A stretch of DNA of 19,236 bases, taken from contig JAUWYH010000005.1 of the NCBI GenBank assembly GCA_030615975.1, positions 1 through 19,236 on the forward strand. The letters run 5' to 3'. Under the pieces are notes generated by a model. The model was not told the origin of the DNA and searched no databases. It worked only from the letters and a program-made list of their open reading frames with translations. Positions 1-6,842 of the stretch are shown here, piece by piece; position 1 is the stretch's first letter, and each line of letters begins with the position of its first letter. The translations under genes were made by a program, and so were the position numbers. This DNA is from Candidatus Aminicenantota bacterium. GTDB lineage: Bacteria; Acidobacteriota; Aminicenantia; Aminicenantales; Aminicenantaceae.

Positions 1-244
1 TTATGGTGAGGCTCTGAGATTTTCTCCTATATTGTCCCTTACCACTCTTTAAGGCATGTAATTTCTTTGCCAAAGGAATGAATACATTAAAGTTTTCTGC
101 AATCTTCTTGCCTCCCCTACCTTTTGGAAGAGCACTATAAATTTCGTAGGCTTCTTCTATTAATGATAACTCCTCAGATTTGAGAATTGTAAAGTCTTTA
201 ATCTTTCTAGCGAATCTGGAAATATCGCCCCATGCCTGTACCAT
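1..244 (-). CDS. partial ORF of unknown function, running off the left edge
   Basis: An open frame reads leftward from an ATG at 244 to the window edge without a stop (81 codons visible). The frame is open upstream to about 283, so the true start is uncertain. The product is rich in Lys, Glu and Ile, contains a short GRGGKK stretch and ends in a basic region. I recognise no family. Just upstream lies a palindromic REP-like repeat (259-278), which may mark an insertion that cut off the original 5' end. It lies on the same strand as lptFG, 83 bp beyond that gene's stop. It may be a real small gene, a truncated gene or a fragment. Confidence 0.35.
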   Translation of the reverse strand, partial: MVQAWGDISRFARKIKDFTILKSEELSLIEEAYEIYSALPKGRGGKKIAENFNVFIPLAKKLHALKSGKGQYRRKSQSLTI

Positions 245-258
245 TAGCCAGCTTCTGG

Positions 259-278
259 ATTCCCGCTTCCGCGGGAAT
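259..278. repeat. REP-like palindrome
   Basis: A perfect 8-bp inverted repeat, ATTCCCGC and GCGGGAAT, is separated by the 4-nt loop TTCC. A second, looser inverted repeat lies next to it (GTCATCT at 283-289 and AGATGAC at 304-310). Together they fill the gap between the lptFG stop and the small ORF at the left edge. The GGATTCCCGC / GCGGGAATGAC form resembles dispersed short palindromes that I recall from many environmental bacterial genomes. It lacks a T-tract, so it is not a good intrinsic terminator. Confidence 0.6.
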
Positions 279-326
279 GACGGTCATCTTTGCGACATTA
301 CATAGATGACAGGACACTAGCTATTT

Positions 327-2669
327 TCATGTCTTCAAAGTGAAAATCAGATAGAGAGCGATCAGGCCAAAAATTAAATTCGGCCCCCAGGCAGCCAGAT
401 AAGCATTCAAATAATTTACATCGCCAAGGCTTTTAAAAAGCCCAATCGCTCCCCAGTAGATCATTGCGATACCCATGCTTAAACCGATGCCCACCAAAGT
501 CCCTCTTTTTCCCATGGAAAAAGCAAAAGGAATTCCAAGCAGAGTCATGATTAAACTGGCTAGGGGAAAAGATAATTTATAATTCAAAGCAACCTTAAAC
601 TTCACGGTTTCAAAGCCCCTCTCTCCAATCTCTTCTGTGTAGTTTTTGAGTTCTCCATAGCTCATCTGATCTGGCTCTTTCCACTCTTTCAAGAAATAGC
701 TCTTTTCTTCAACCGGAGCGATATCCATTTCCTCTTTTCTTTCGAATTTTACTGGCCTGCCATTTTCGAATTCTCTATACCAACAATTTATCAAGGAAAG
801 ATTTTCTCCTCTTAAATTTCCCTTTTCAGAATAGATTCTTCTTTTAAATGACCACGAAGAGAGGTCGATATCATAAACAGAAAGCTTGCTAAAAACAGAT
901 TCTTTTGGATCAAAATAATTATAATAATAAATCCTATCTTTATTCCGACTCAGAACCCAGCGCCGGTCCAAATAACCGTAGCTCCGGGGAGGAACATCAT
1001 TAATCTTGTTCCAAGTCTCTTCGGCTTTTTTGTTAGCATAGGGAAGCACATTCTCCTGAAGATAGAAAGAAAAAAAACTGGCCATACAGGCCAAAAGGAT
1101 CACAGGAAGGACAATCCGATAAAGGCTGATACCGCAGGTTTTCATAGCCGTTATCTCATTGGACTTGGTTAAAAGGCCCAAGCTCAAAAGAGTTGCGGTC
1201 AGTGCAGTGACAGGAAGAATATAATGAACAAATTCTGGGATGCTGTAATGAATATATTCCAAAAGGAGAAAAATTGGCTTGTCGTGCTCATAGATATTAT
1301 CAATCCGTTCAAAAAATGTGATAATCACAGAAATGGATACAAGAGCCAAAAAGACAAGCAAGAAAATGACCAAATATTTTCTAACGATGTAGCGGTCCAA
1401 GATGTTTGGGAACCGAAGGGAAAGGTGAGGCCATCTCAAGAGGCGTCTCCTTTTCTTCGGAGAAGAAATGCCTTTGTTCTTTTTCTTAAAAAAACGGGAA
1501 AGACCAGAAAAAAACGGAGATTCTTTTAATGACTTGCTGAAAAGGTAGAGTCCCACAAGTGCCAGGAGTATATCAGGACCCCACATCCCGATTAAAATAG
1601 AAATTTTGCCGTCCATAGCCATCTTTTCCCCTGCAGTAATCAAAACATAATAAATCAAGATTATTCCCAAGCTTATAGTGAAACCGCTTGTTCTCCCCCC
1701 CTTTTTTGTTGAAGCTCCTAAAGGAAGCCCCAAAAAAGCAAAAACCAAACAAGCAAAAGGAAGAGCAAATTTTTTATGAATCTCTACCCCGTGAGAAATA
1801 TAGTCCTTGTTCTTTTGCCAAAGAACATGATTTCTTTCTGAGGCTTTTTCAATATTTGCTAACTCCTTTTTTATGATACGACGATCCGTGAATAACTCTT
1901 GGATATCTTTTTCTCTTACGCGCTTCTTTTTGGAAAGAGAAGATAAAAAGCTCCCCACATTTATTTCCTCCTCAAGCTGTTTAAAAGAAGTCACTCTGTA
2001 TTTCTCTGAATCAGAAAGAGGGTAGGAATGGAGGGATCCATCAAAAAGCTCAAGAATAGCTCTTTTTTTCTCTTGATAGAAACTCAGTCTTCCCTTTTTA
2101 GCTAAAATGACCCTGGGTTCCTCTGGAGGATCAGAAAAATAAATAAAGATGTTTTCCCAATTCTTATCTTGAGAGATATCTTGGATAAAGATGACAGTTT
2201 GAGGAAGTGTTTCATTAAATTCGCGTGGGTTTATCTCAAACTGGACTTTGGCCAGGACTGATTGAGAAAGTGTTTGAACCCATTTGTAGTTTGAGCGAGG
2301 AGCAAGATAGAGAGTTAAGAAAGAAGCCAGAAGCCATCCGCCAAATGAAAAAATAAATACAGGTCGGAGAAGCCTTTTATAACTGATGCCTAAGGTTTTA
2401 AAGGCCACAATCTCTGAGTCAGAAGACAAGCGGCTCAGTCCAGCAAGAATGCCCATGAGCACAGCCATAGGCAAGGTAAAAGCAACGATGGAGGGAATAA
2501 GATAAACAAGAATGTTAAGAGTTGTTTTGAAAGAGACGCCTTTGGTGATGAAAATTTCTGAAAGAAGAAGAATTTCATTCATCAAAAAAACAAAGGTGGT
2601 GACAAGAAGGCCTATAAAGAAAGGAGGGATGAGTTCTTTAAAGACGTAGCGATCAAAAAACTTGAACAC
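327..2669 (-). CDS. LptF-LptG fusion, LPS export permease (YjgP/YjgQ twice in one chain)
   Basis: LptF and LptG are the two inner-membrane subunits that, with the LptB2 ATPase, extract lipopolysaccharide and pass it to LptC/LptA. They are normally separate proteins of about 360 residues. Here one 780-residue chain (from the GTG at 2669) carries both. Module 1, residues about 2-380, has helices, a large periplasmic beta-rich region and C-terminal helices. A basic linker follows at about 381-420 (KKKNKG, KKRRR). Module 2, about 421-780, repeats the plan, and both modules start alike (FDRYVFKE and LDRYIVRK). Both end in the family's usual terminal helix block containing a WGP motif. The frame is open to a TTG at 2723, but that codon lies inside a terminator hairpin, so I prefer GTG 2669. 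No Shine-Dalgarno precedes either. Function in LPS transport is inferred from family. Confidence 0.9.
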   Translation of the reverse strand: MFKFFDRYVFKELIPPFFIGLLVTTFVFLMNEILLLSEIFITKGVSFKTTLNILVYLIPSIVAFTLPMAVLMGILAGLSRLSSDSEIVAFKTLGISYKRLLRPVFIFSFGGWLLASFLTLYLAPRSNYKWVQTLSQSVLAKVQFEINPREFNETLPQTVIFIQDISQDKNWENIFIYFSDPPEEPRVILAKKGRLSFYQEKKRAILELFDGSLHSYPLSDSEKYRVTSFKQLEEEINVGSFLSSLSKKKRVREKDIQELFTDRRIIKKELANIEKASERNHVLWQKNKDYISHGVEIHKKFALPFACLVFAFLGLPLGASTKKGGRTSGFTISLGIILIYYVLITAGEKMAMDGKISILIGMWGPDILLALVGLYLFSKSLKESPFFSGLSRFFKKKNKGISSPKKRRRLLRWPHLSLRFPNILDRYIVRKYLVIFLLVFLALVSISVIITFFERIDNIYEHDKPIFLLLEYIHYSIPEFVHYILPVTALTATLLSLGLLTKSNEITAMKTCGISLYRIVLPVILLACMASFFSFYLQENVLPYANKKAEETWNKINDVPPRSYGYLDRRWVLSRNKDRIYYYNYFDPKESVFSKLSVYDIDLSSWSFKRRIYSEKGNLRGENLSLINCWYREFENGRPVKFERKEEMDIAPVEEKSYFLKEWKEPDQMSYGELKNYTEEIGERGFETVKFKVALNYKLSFPLASLIMTLLGIPFAFSMGKRGTLVGIGLSMGIAMIYWGAIGLFKSLGDVNYLNAYLAAWGPNLIFGLIALYLIFTLKT

Positions 2670-2676
2670 TTTGATA

Positions 2677-2682
2677 TTTATA
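2677..2682 (-). promoter_or_regulatory. possible -10 box giving a leaderless lptFG mRNA
   Basis: On the minus strand TATAAA sits 7 nt before the GTG at 2669, and an overlapping TATGAT lies just upstream (2687-2682). Transcription would begin at or near the GTG, which fits the absence of a ribosome binding site. No convincing -35 is visible, because that position falls in the U-tract of the upstream terminator. This is inference from spacing only. Confidence 0.35.
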
Positions 2683-2695
2683 TCATAGAAAAGGG

Positions 2696-2733
2696 GCAAA
2701 AAAAAGAAAGGCCCTAAGCTCAAGCTCAGGGCC
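2696..2733 (-). terminator. intrinsic terminator of the groES-groEL operon
   Basis: Read on the minus strand, an 11-bp GC-rich stem with a tiny loop forms from GGCCCTGAGCT and AGCTTAGGGCC (2733-2710). One pair is G-U in the RNA. It is followed by TTTC and eight T residues (2709-2698). This is a textbook Rho-independent terminator about 160 nt after the groEL stop codon. It overlaps the apparent upstream extension of the lptFG frame, which is why the later GTG start is preferred and why lptFG probably has its own promoter. Confidence 0.85.
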
Positions 2734-2780
2734 TTCTGGATTCAAGCCTTAAAACTTAGTACAAACGCATTAATTAAAAT

Positions 2781-2865
2781 GTCATTACGAGGAGCATTGC
2801 GACGTGGCAATCCCATCCTTTTTTTCTATGAGATTGCCACGCTCCTTTCAGTCGCTCGCAATGAC
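2781..2865. repeat. MITE-like inverted-repeat element downstream of groEL
   Basis: The ends are inverted copies: GTCATTACGAG at the left and CTCGCAATGAC at the right (2855-2865). Inside is a second perfect pair, GTGGCAATC at 2804-2812 and GATTGCCAC at 2832-2840, so the whole unit can fold into a long hairpin. The flanks also pair imperfectly: GTACAAACGCATTAATT at the left (from about 2758) mirrors AATTGCGTTTGT and GTAC at the right (up to about 2900), reaching the groEL stop. The GTCATTGCGAG-type ends are reminiscent of dispersed small elements in many bacterial genomes. It contains no gene. Confidence 0.75.
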
Positions 2866-2892
2866 AGTGCATCAGTATTAATTGCGTTTGTG

Positions 2893-4509
2893 TTAGTACA
2901 TATCGCCTGGTGGTGGGGGATATTTGGGACCTTTCTCTTCTTCAGGAATCTCAGAAACCAATCCTTCTGTTGTCAGGAGCAAGCCTGCGATACTAGATGC
3001 ATTTTGGATGGCGGCTCGCACAACCTTGGTCGGGTCAATGATGCCGGATTTAACTAGATCTTCATATTTTTCTGTTAGAGCATTGAATCCCTTATCTTGC
3101 TCCATATCTTTGATCTTCTCAACCACAATTGAGCCCTCTTGGCCAGCATTGTTAGCGATCTGTCTGAGAGGTTCTTCAATAGCTCTGTTGATAATACTGA
3201 CGCCGATCTGCATATCATCATCTAACTTTAGCTCCTTAAGAACCCTCTGGCATCTTAGAAGAGCTACTCCTCCACCGGCAACAATTCCCTCCTCGACTGC
3301 GGCCTTAGTGGCATGCATGGCATCTTCAACTCTTGCCTTCTTTTCTTTTAGCTCAGTTTCCGTGGCAGCACCAACTCTAATCAAGGCAACTCCGCCTACT
3401 ATTTTGGCCAATCTTTCCTGGAGTTTCTCTATATCATAATCGGAAGTTGTTTCTTCGATCTGAGTTCTTATCTGCTTGATCCGAGCCTGGACATCTTCTT
3501 GCTTTCCTTTTCCCTCGACGATAGTGGTATTATCTTTGTCGATAACCACTTTTTTTGCTTCACCCAACCAGTCAATTCCAACATTTTCAAGTTTAACTCC
3601 AATATCCTCAGTAATCACCCTTCCTCCAGTTAAAGTGGCAATGTCCTCGAGCATGGCTTTCCGTCTATCCCCAAACCCTGGTGCCTTAACAGCAGAACAG
3701 TGAAAAGTTCCTTTGAGCTTGTTGACAACCAATGTCGCCAGAGCTTCCCCTTCGACTTCCTCAGCAATGACCAATAAAGGCTTTCCCATCTTGGCTATAT
3801 TCTCGAGCAGAGGCAGAAGCTCTTTCAAATTGCTGATTTTCTTTTCATGGAGAAGGAGAAGGGGGTTTTCTAGGACACATTCCATCCTATCGGGATCCGT
3901 GATGAAATAAGGAGATAGGTAGCCACGGTCAAACTGCATTCCTTCAACTATTTCCATCGTTGTCTCCAGGCCTTGGGCTTCTTCTACAGTTATAACACCG
4001 TCCTTTCCGACTTTGTCCATTGCCTCGGCAATGATTTTTCCTATGGATTCATCGTTGTTGGCCGAGATAGTTCCTACCTGAGCAATCGTTTCTCCGCTCA
4101 CTTGTCGGCTTATTTTCTTCAGCTCTTCTACAACTTTCTCCACAGCTTTGTCGATTCCTTTTTTAATCAAATTGGGATTAGCACCGGCTGTTACATACTT
4201 CAACCCTCCAGAATAAATGCTCTGAGCTAAGATTGTTGCTGTGGTTGTCCCATCTCCAGCTACATCTGAAGTCTTGGAAGCCACTTCTTTAACAAGTTGA
4301 GCACCAATGTTCTCCAAGGGCTCTTTGAGTTCAATTTCCTTAGCCACAGTCACACCATCTTTGGTGCTGGTGGGAGATCCGAATTTTTTCTCTAGAATGA
4401 CATTCTTTCCCCTTGGCCCCAAAGTCTCTTTAACCACATCGCTTAAGGTATTTATACCTTTTAGTAGGGACTGTCTTGCTTCTTCACCAAGTGTGATTTT
4501 TTTTGCCAT
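2893..4509 (-). CDS. groEL: chaperonin GroEL (Cpn60)
   Basis: The product is the 60-kDa subunit of the ATP-driven folding chamber that works with GroES. It is 538 residues long, normal for the family. The signature motifs are present in order: the GDGTTTATILAQ nucleotide loop near residue 86, apical-domain VKAPGFGDRRKAMLEDIA near 277-294, and AGGGVALLR near 412. The ATG is preceded by a strong GGAGG ribosome binding site. It lies 21 nt after groES, so the two form one operon. The C-terminus reads KYPPPPGDMY and lacks the usual flexible Gly-Gly-Met repeat tail. An intrinsic terminator and a MITE-like hairpin follow the stop. Confidence 0.98.
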   Translation of the reverse strand: MAKKITLGEEARQSLLKGINTLSDVVKETLGPRGKNVILEKKFGSPTSTKDGVTVAKEIELKEPLENIGAQLVKEVASKTSDVAGDGTTTATILAQSIYSGGLKYVTAGANPNLIKKGIDKAVEKVVEELKKISRQVSGETIAQVGTISANNDESIGKIIAEAMDKVGKDGVITVEEAQGLETTMEIVEGMQFDRGYLSPYFITDPDRMECVLENPLLLLHEKKISNLKELLPLLENIAKMGKPLLVIAEEVEGEALATLVVNKLKGTFHCSAVKAPGFGDRRKAMLEDIATLTGGRVITEDIGVKLENVGIDWLGEAKKVVIDKDNTTIVEGKGKQEDVQARIKQIRTQIEETTSDYDIEKLQERLAKIVGGVALIRVGAATETELKEKKARVEDAMHATKAAVEEGIVAGGGVALLRCQRVLKELKLDDDMQIGVSIINRAIEEPLRQIANNAGQEGSIVVEKIKDMEQDKGFNALTEKYEDLVKSGIIDPTKVVRAAIQNASSIAGLLLTTEGLVSEIPEEEKGPKYPPPPGDMY

Positions 4510-4530
4510 TTTTTCCTCCTTTTTTCAAAA

Positions 4531-4818
4531 TTAGGTGATTTTGGCTAAGATTTCTTCTTCACGAACAATAATGTGCTCAATCCCATCAATTTCCACTTCT
4601 GTACCACTGAATTTACCGATAAGAACCTTATCACCCTTCTTTACTTCAAGAGGAACAACCTTCCCATCTTCGTTAACGCGACCTTTTCCTACTTCTATAA
4701 CTTCTGCTTCTTGAGGTTTTTCCTTTGCGGTGTCGGGAATAATTATTCCTCCTTTCTTGATTTCTTTTTCTTCCAATCTTTTTAGAAGAATTCTGTCATA
4801 TAAAGGTGTTATCTTCAT
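4531..4818 (-). CDS. groES: co-chaperonin GroES (Cpn10)
   Basis: This 95-residue protein is the lid of the GroEL chamber. It begins with the typical MKITPLYDRILLKRLEEKE sequence. The mobile loop follows (KKGGIIIPDTAKEKPQEAEV, residues about 22-41), and then the conserved GDKVLIGKFSGTEVEIDG stretch. A near-perfect AAGGAGGT Shine-Dalgarno sequence (4823-4830) precedes the ATG. It is the first gene of the groES-groEL operon, with a consensus promoter at 4871-4899 and a CIRCE operator upstream of that, which implies heat-shock control by HrcA. The repressor gene is not in this window. Confidence 0.98.
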   Translation of the reverse strand: MKITPLYDRILLKRLEEKEIKKGGIIIPDTAKEKPQEAEVIEVGKGRVNEDGKVVPLEVKKGDKVLIGKFSGTEVEIDGIEHIIVREEEILAKIT

Positions 4819-4870
4819 TTGAACCTCCTTACTGAGAATTAATTTTTAGCAGCTTAAATGGAAGATTGCC

Positions 4871-4899
4871 AATATAGTTTAAATTCTGCTATCTGTCAA
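4871..4899 (-). promoter_or_regulatory. sigma70-type promoter of groES-groEL
   Basis: On the minus strand a perfect TTGACA (-35, 4899-4894) is followed by a 17-bp spacer and TATATT (-10, 4876-4871). Transcription would start near 4864, giving a leader of about 46 nt before groES. This is the best promoter in the window. Confidence 0.85.
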
Positions 4900-4916
4900 G
4901 AGAAAAATGGAAAAAA

Positions 4917-4943
4917 TTAGCACTCTCTTCTTGAGATTGCTAA
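4917..4943. promoter_or_regulatory. CIRCE operator (HrcA binding site)
   Basis: TTAGCACTC, a 9-nt spacer, then GATTGCTAA matches the CIRCE consensus TTAGCACTC-N9-GAGTGCTAA with one mismatch. It belongs to groES-groEL. Unusually, it ends 17 bp upstream of the -35 box rather than overlapping the -10 or transcript start. It also overlaps the stop codon of the upstream Fis-type gene (4940-4942). Control by HrcA is inferred. Confidence 0.85.
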
Positions 4944-5176
4944 ATTCTTTTTGTGATTTTTAAAGATTTTGTGAGATTATGGAGAGTGTTGCGATGAATT
5001 CCAAGGGCTTTGGCTATTTTGGTCTTATTTCCTTTGTATTTTTTTATGGCTATCTCTATGTAAATTTTCTCGAATTCTCTTAGAGAATCCTTGAATGGCA
5101 GTTCCTTTTCCACTATCTCATGGATCAGAAACTCCATTTTTTGATGAATGTTTAGGTCTTCAAATTTTTTTTCCAT
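4940..5176 (-). CDS. small Fis-type helix-turn-helix protein
   Basis: This protein of about 78 residues has a helical N-terminal half. Its C-terminal half matches the Fis/NtrC-type HTH fold: YIEIAIKKYKGNKTKIAKAL followed by GIHRNTLHNLTKSLKI, corresponding to the Fis [20 protein letters not shown] region. It resembles a stand-alone Fis-like DNA-binding protein; its targets are unknown. I favour the ATG at 5176. An in-frame ATG at 5203 would add nine residues. Either way it overlaps the end of cvpA (stop at 5160), so the two are translationally linked. Its stop codon lies inside the groES CIRCE element. Read-through into groES is possible because no terminator separates them. Confidence 0.82.
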   Translation of the reverse strand: MEKKFEDLNIHQKMEFLIHEIVEKELPFKDSLREFEKIYIEIAIKKYKGNKTKIAKALGIHRNTLHNLTKSLKITKRI

Positions 5177-5696
5177 CTTTTTCCCCTCTGCCAAGGATAT
5201 CATTATAAGCCTCTTTAAAATCCTGTTTAAGGCTTTCAGGTATCATATAATAAATGGCTTTGGTGATTTTCAAACAATAAGGTGAAAGCTGTGACTCCTT
5301 TAGCGCTGTTTTATCAACAGGAAAGATCAACAAGGCAAAAACAACAACCCCGGATATAAGAATTCCTTTTAAAAATCCTAAAACTCCTCCCAAAACGTGA
5401 TTCAAAAATTTTAAGGGCCCTTTCGCAAGCTTTGAAAGCAAATAAGCGATAAGCCATCCTAAGCACAATACAGCAATAAATACAGTAAAAAATCCTAGCA
5501 AATTAGAGACGGTTTGATTAGAAATCAGGCGCATATAAAACTGGGAAACATAGGGATAATTAAAAACAGCTAATATCAAACCTATAATCACAGCTGCGAT
5601 GCCAATGATTTGCCGTATGAGCCCTTTCACAATTCCCAGGATAAATGTAATGATTAAAATAGCCATTAAAGTAATATCCAGCCAATTGAAGCTCAT
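5160..5696 (-). CDS. cvpA: CvpA family inner-membrane protein
   Basis: This 178-residue protein has about four transmembrane segments. The N-terminal NWLDI...GIVKGLIRQIIG pattern and a Gly-rich LGGVLGFLKGILISGV segment near residue 105 are typical of CvpA, first linked to colicin V production in E. coli. The molecular role of the family is poorly defined. The tail after about residue 130 is soluble. Its ATG directly follows the stop codon of the PHP gene, and a strong AAGGAG ribosome binding site lies within the last codons of that gene, so the two are cotranscribed. Its own end overlaps the Fis-type gene. Confidence 0.88.
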   Translation of the reverse strand: MSFNWLDITLMAILIITFILGIVKGLIRQIIGIAAVIIGLILAVFNYPYVSQFYMRLISNQTVSNLLGFFTVFIAVLCLGWLIAYLLSKLAKGPLKFLNHVLGGVLGFLKGILISGVVVFALLIFPVDKTALKESQLSPYCLKITKAIYYMIPESLKQDFKEAYNDILGRGEKDGKKI

Positions 5697-6587
5697 TTAA
5701 ATTCTCCTTTTTCGCAGCTCCTCTACCATCCAGTATTCGCCCATCTTTATAGAACCAAATGGAATGTGGGGCTTTATTGTTCCGTGAAAATCAGAACCAG
5801 CGGTAGGAACCAGGTCGAGCTCTTTCGCTGTTTCCTTGTAGAAATCTGTCTGGGCAGGGTTATGGTAAGAAGAATAAACTTCCAAGCCGACAAGACCTTT
5901 TTCTTTTAATACAGCAAGATCTTTCTTTTTCGTCTGTTGAAAATAAGCGCCAGGATGAGCAAGCACTGGAACGCCTTCTGTTTGGGGAGAGGTTTGGAGA
6001 ATATCCAATAAACTTACGTTTCTTCGGGGAACAAAAGCGGGCTTCCCATCCATGAAATAGTCTTTATAAAATAAGTAGGGAGCAAATAGGCGATTTTTGC
6101 CTTCTAAGTATTTTTGAAAGAGAGGGTCTTTGGTTTTTTCTGCCTTATCCAGAAGAATCTGAGCAATTGTCACTCCTAATGGAGGATGAGGCCTCGACTT
6201 TTTAAGAACCTCTTTCCAGGTAATATCAATCCCCATTTTTTGAAGTTTACCCACTCTCTCTTCTGCTTCCTCAAATCTTCTCTTGGAAACTTGTGCAATA
6301 ATCTTTTTTACAACTTTCTTCTTCCAGCTTAAAAAAGGAAGCAGGAGATGAAACTCGCGGTTATCGAAGAGAGTTGTAATCTCAATGCTTGGAATAACCT
6401 CGACTCCAGCTTTATGGCCGAGTTGTAAGGCTTCTGGATAGGCTGATACTGTATCATGATCGGAAATAGAAATAGCTCTCAGTTTGTTTTCTTTTGCCAG
6501 TTGAATAATATGAAAAGGAGAGAAGTCTCCATCACTGCTATTATTAGAATGAATGTGCAAATCGACTGAACCTGCATTACAATTCAT
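5697..6587 (-). CDS. PHP-domain phosphoesterase (YciV/TrpH-like)
   Basis: This 296-residue PHP metallohydrolase is similar in layout to the YciV/RNase AM and nucleoside 3',5'-bisphosphate phosphatase group. The metal-binding motifs are all visible: DLHIHSNNSSDG (H11, H13, D20), SDHDT (D43, H44, D45), E69 in PSIEIT, H80 in REFHLL, H211 in LAHPGAY, and D266 and H268 in GSDFHG. A helical insert covers about residues 90-190, as usual in this group. Substrate cannot be told from sequence; a nucleic-acid or nucleotide monophosphate ester is likely. The ATG follows an AGGA site and overlaps the 3' end of the purC remnant by 11 nt. The stop abuts the cvpA start. Confidence 0.92.
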   Translation of the reverse strand: MNCNAGSVDLHIHSNNSSDGDFSPFHIIQLAKENKLRAISISDHDTVSAYPEALQLGHKAGVEVIPSIEITTLFDNREFHLLLPFLSWKKKVVKKIIAQVSKRRFEEAEERVGKLQKMGIDITWKEVLKKSRPHPPLGVTIAQILLDKAEKTKDPLFQKYLEGKNRLFAPYLFYKDYFMDGKPAFVPRRNVSLLDILQTSPQTEGVPVLAHPGAYFQQTKKKDLAVLKEKGLVGLEVYSSYHNPAQTDFYKETAKELDLVPTAGSDFHGTIKPHIPFGSIKMGEYWMVEELRKRRI

Positions 6588-6804
6588 GCTTTCCTGTTAA
6601 GCGATGGTAGATTTCCAGATATTTTTTGGATGTCTCTTCGATAATAGACTTTGGCAAATGAGAGGGCAGAACAAAATCAAAGGCAGATATTCGATCAGAA
6701 GCCTTTATAAGAAGGTTGTCTTCCACTTCATAGATATATCTCACTTTCCCCTTCTTGTGGAAGGGAAGTTCTGGAATGGATATTTGTGAGCATGCCTTTT
6801 CCAT
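6577..6804 (-). pseudogene. purC: purC remnant: both ends of SAICAR synthetase joined in frame
   Basis: The 75-residue frame starts like SAICAR synthetase, the purine-pathway enzyme joining CAIR and aspartate. It has GKVRYIYE (residues 19-26, the ATP-binding start) and ASDRISAFDFVLPS (35-48). From about residue 50 it reads LPKSIIEETSKKYLEIYHRL, which matches the extreme C-terminus of the long PurC form (LPxEVIExTSxKYLEAYxxLTG). About 200 or more central residues, including the catalytic core, are absent, with the junction near 6651-6668. It cannot be an active enzyme. It could be a genuine internal deletion or a collapse during assembly. No clear ribosome binding site precedes the ATG. The frame is intact and overlaps the PHP start by 11 nt. 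Confidence 0.8.
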
Positions 6805-6842
6805 GTTAGCTAAAGAATAAAAAAAAAAAATCTAAAAAGCAA

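Noticed and set aside
2779..3057. 92-codon plus-strand frame across the MITE-like element and groEL end
   Set aside because: It is explained by the repeat and by antisense reading of groEL.
2924..3439. 171-codon frame antisense to groEL, the longest of several
   Set aside because: It is low-complexity Ser/Leu-rich sequence mirroring groEL codons; groEL on the other strand is certain.
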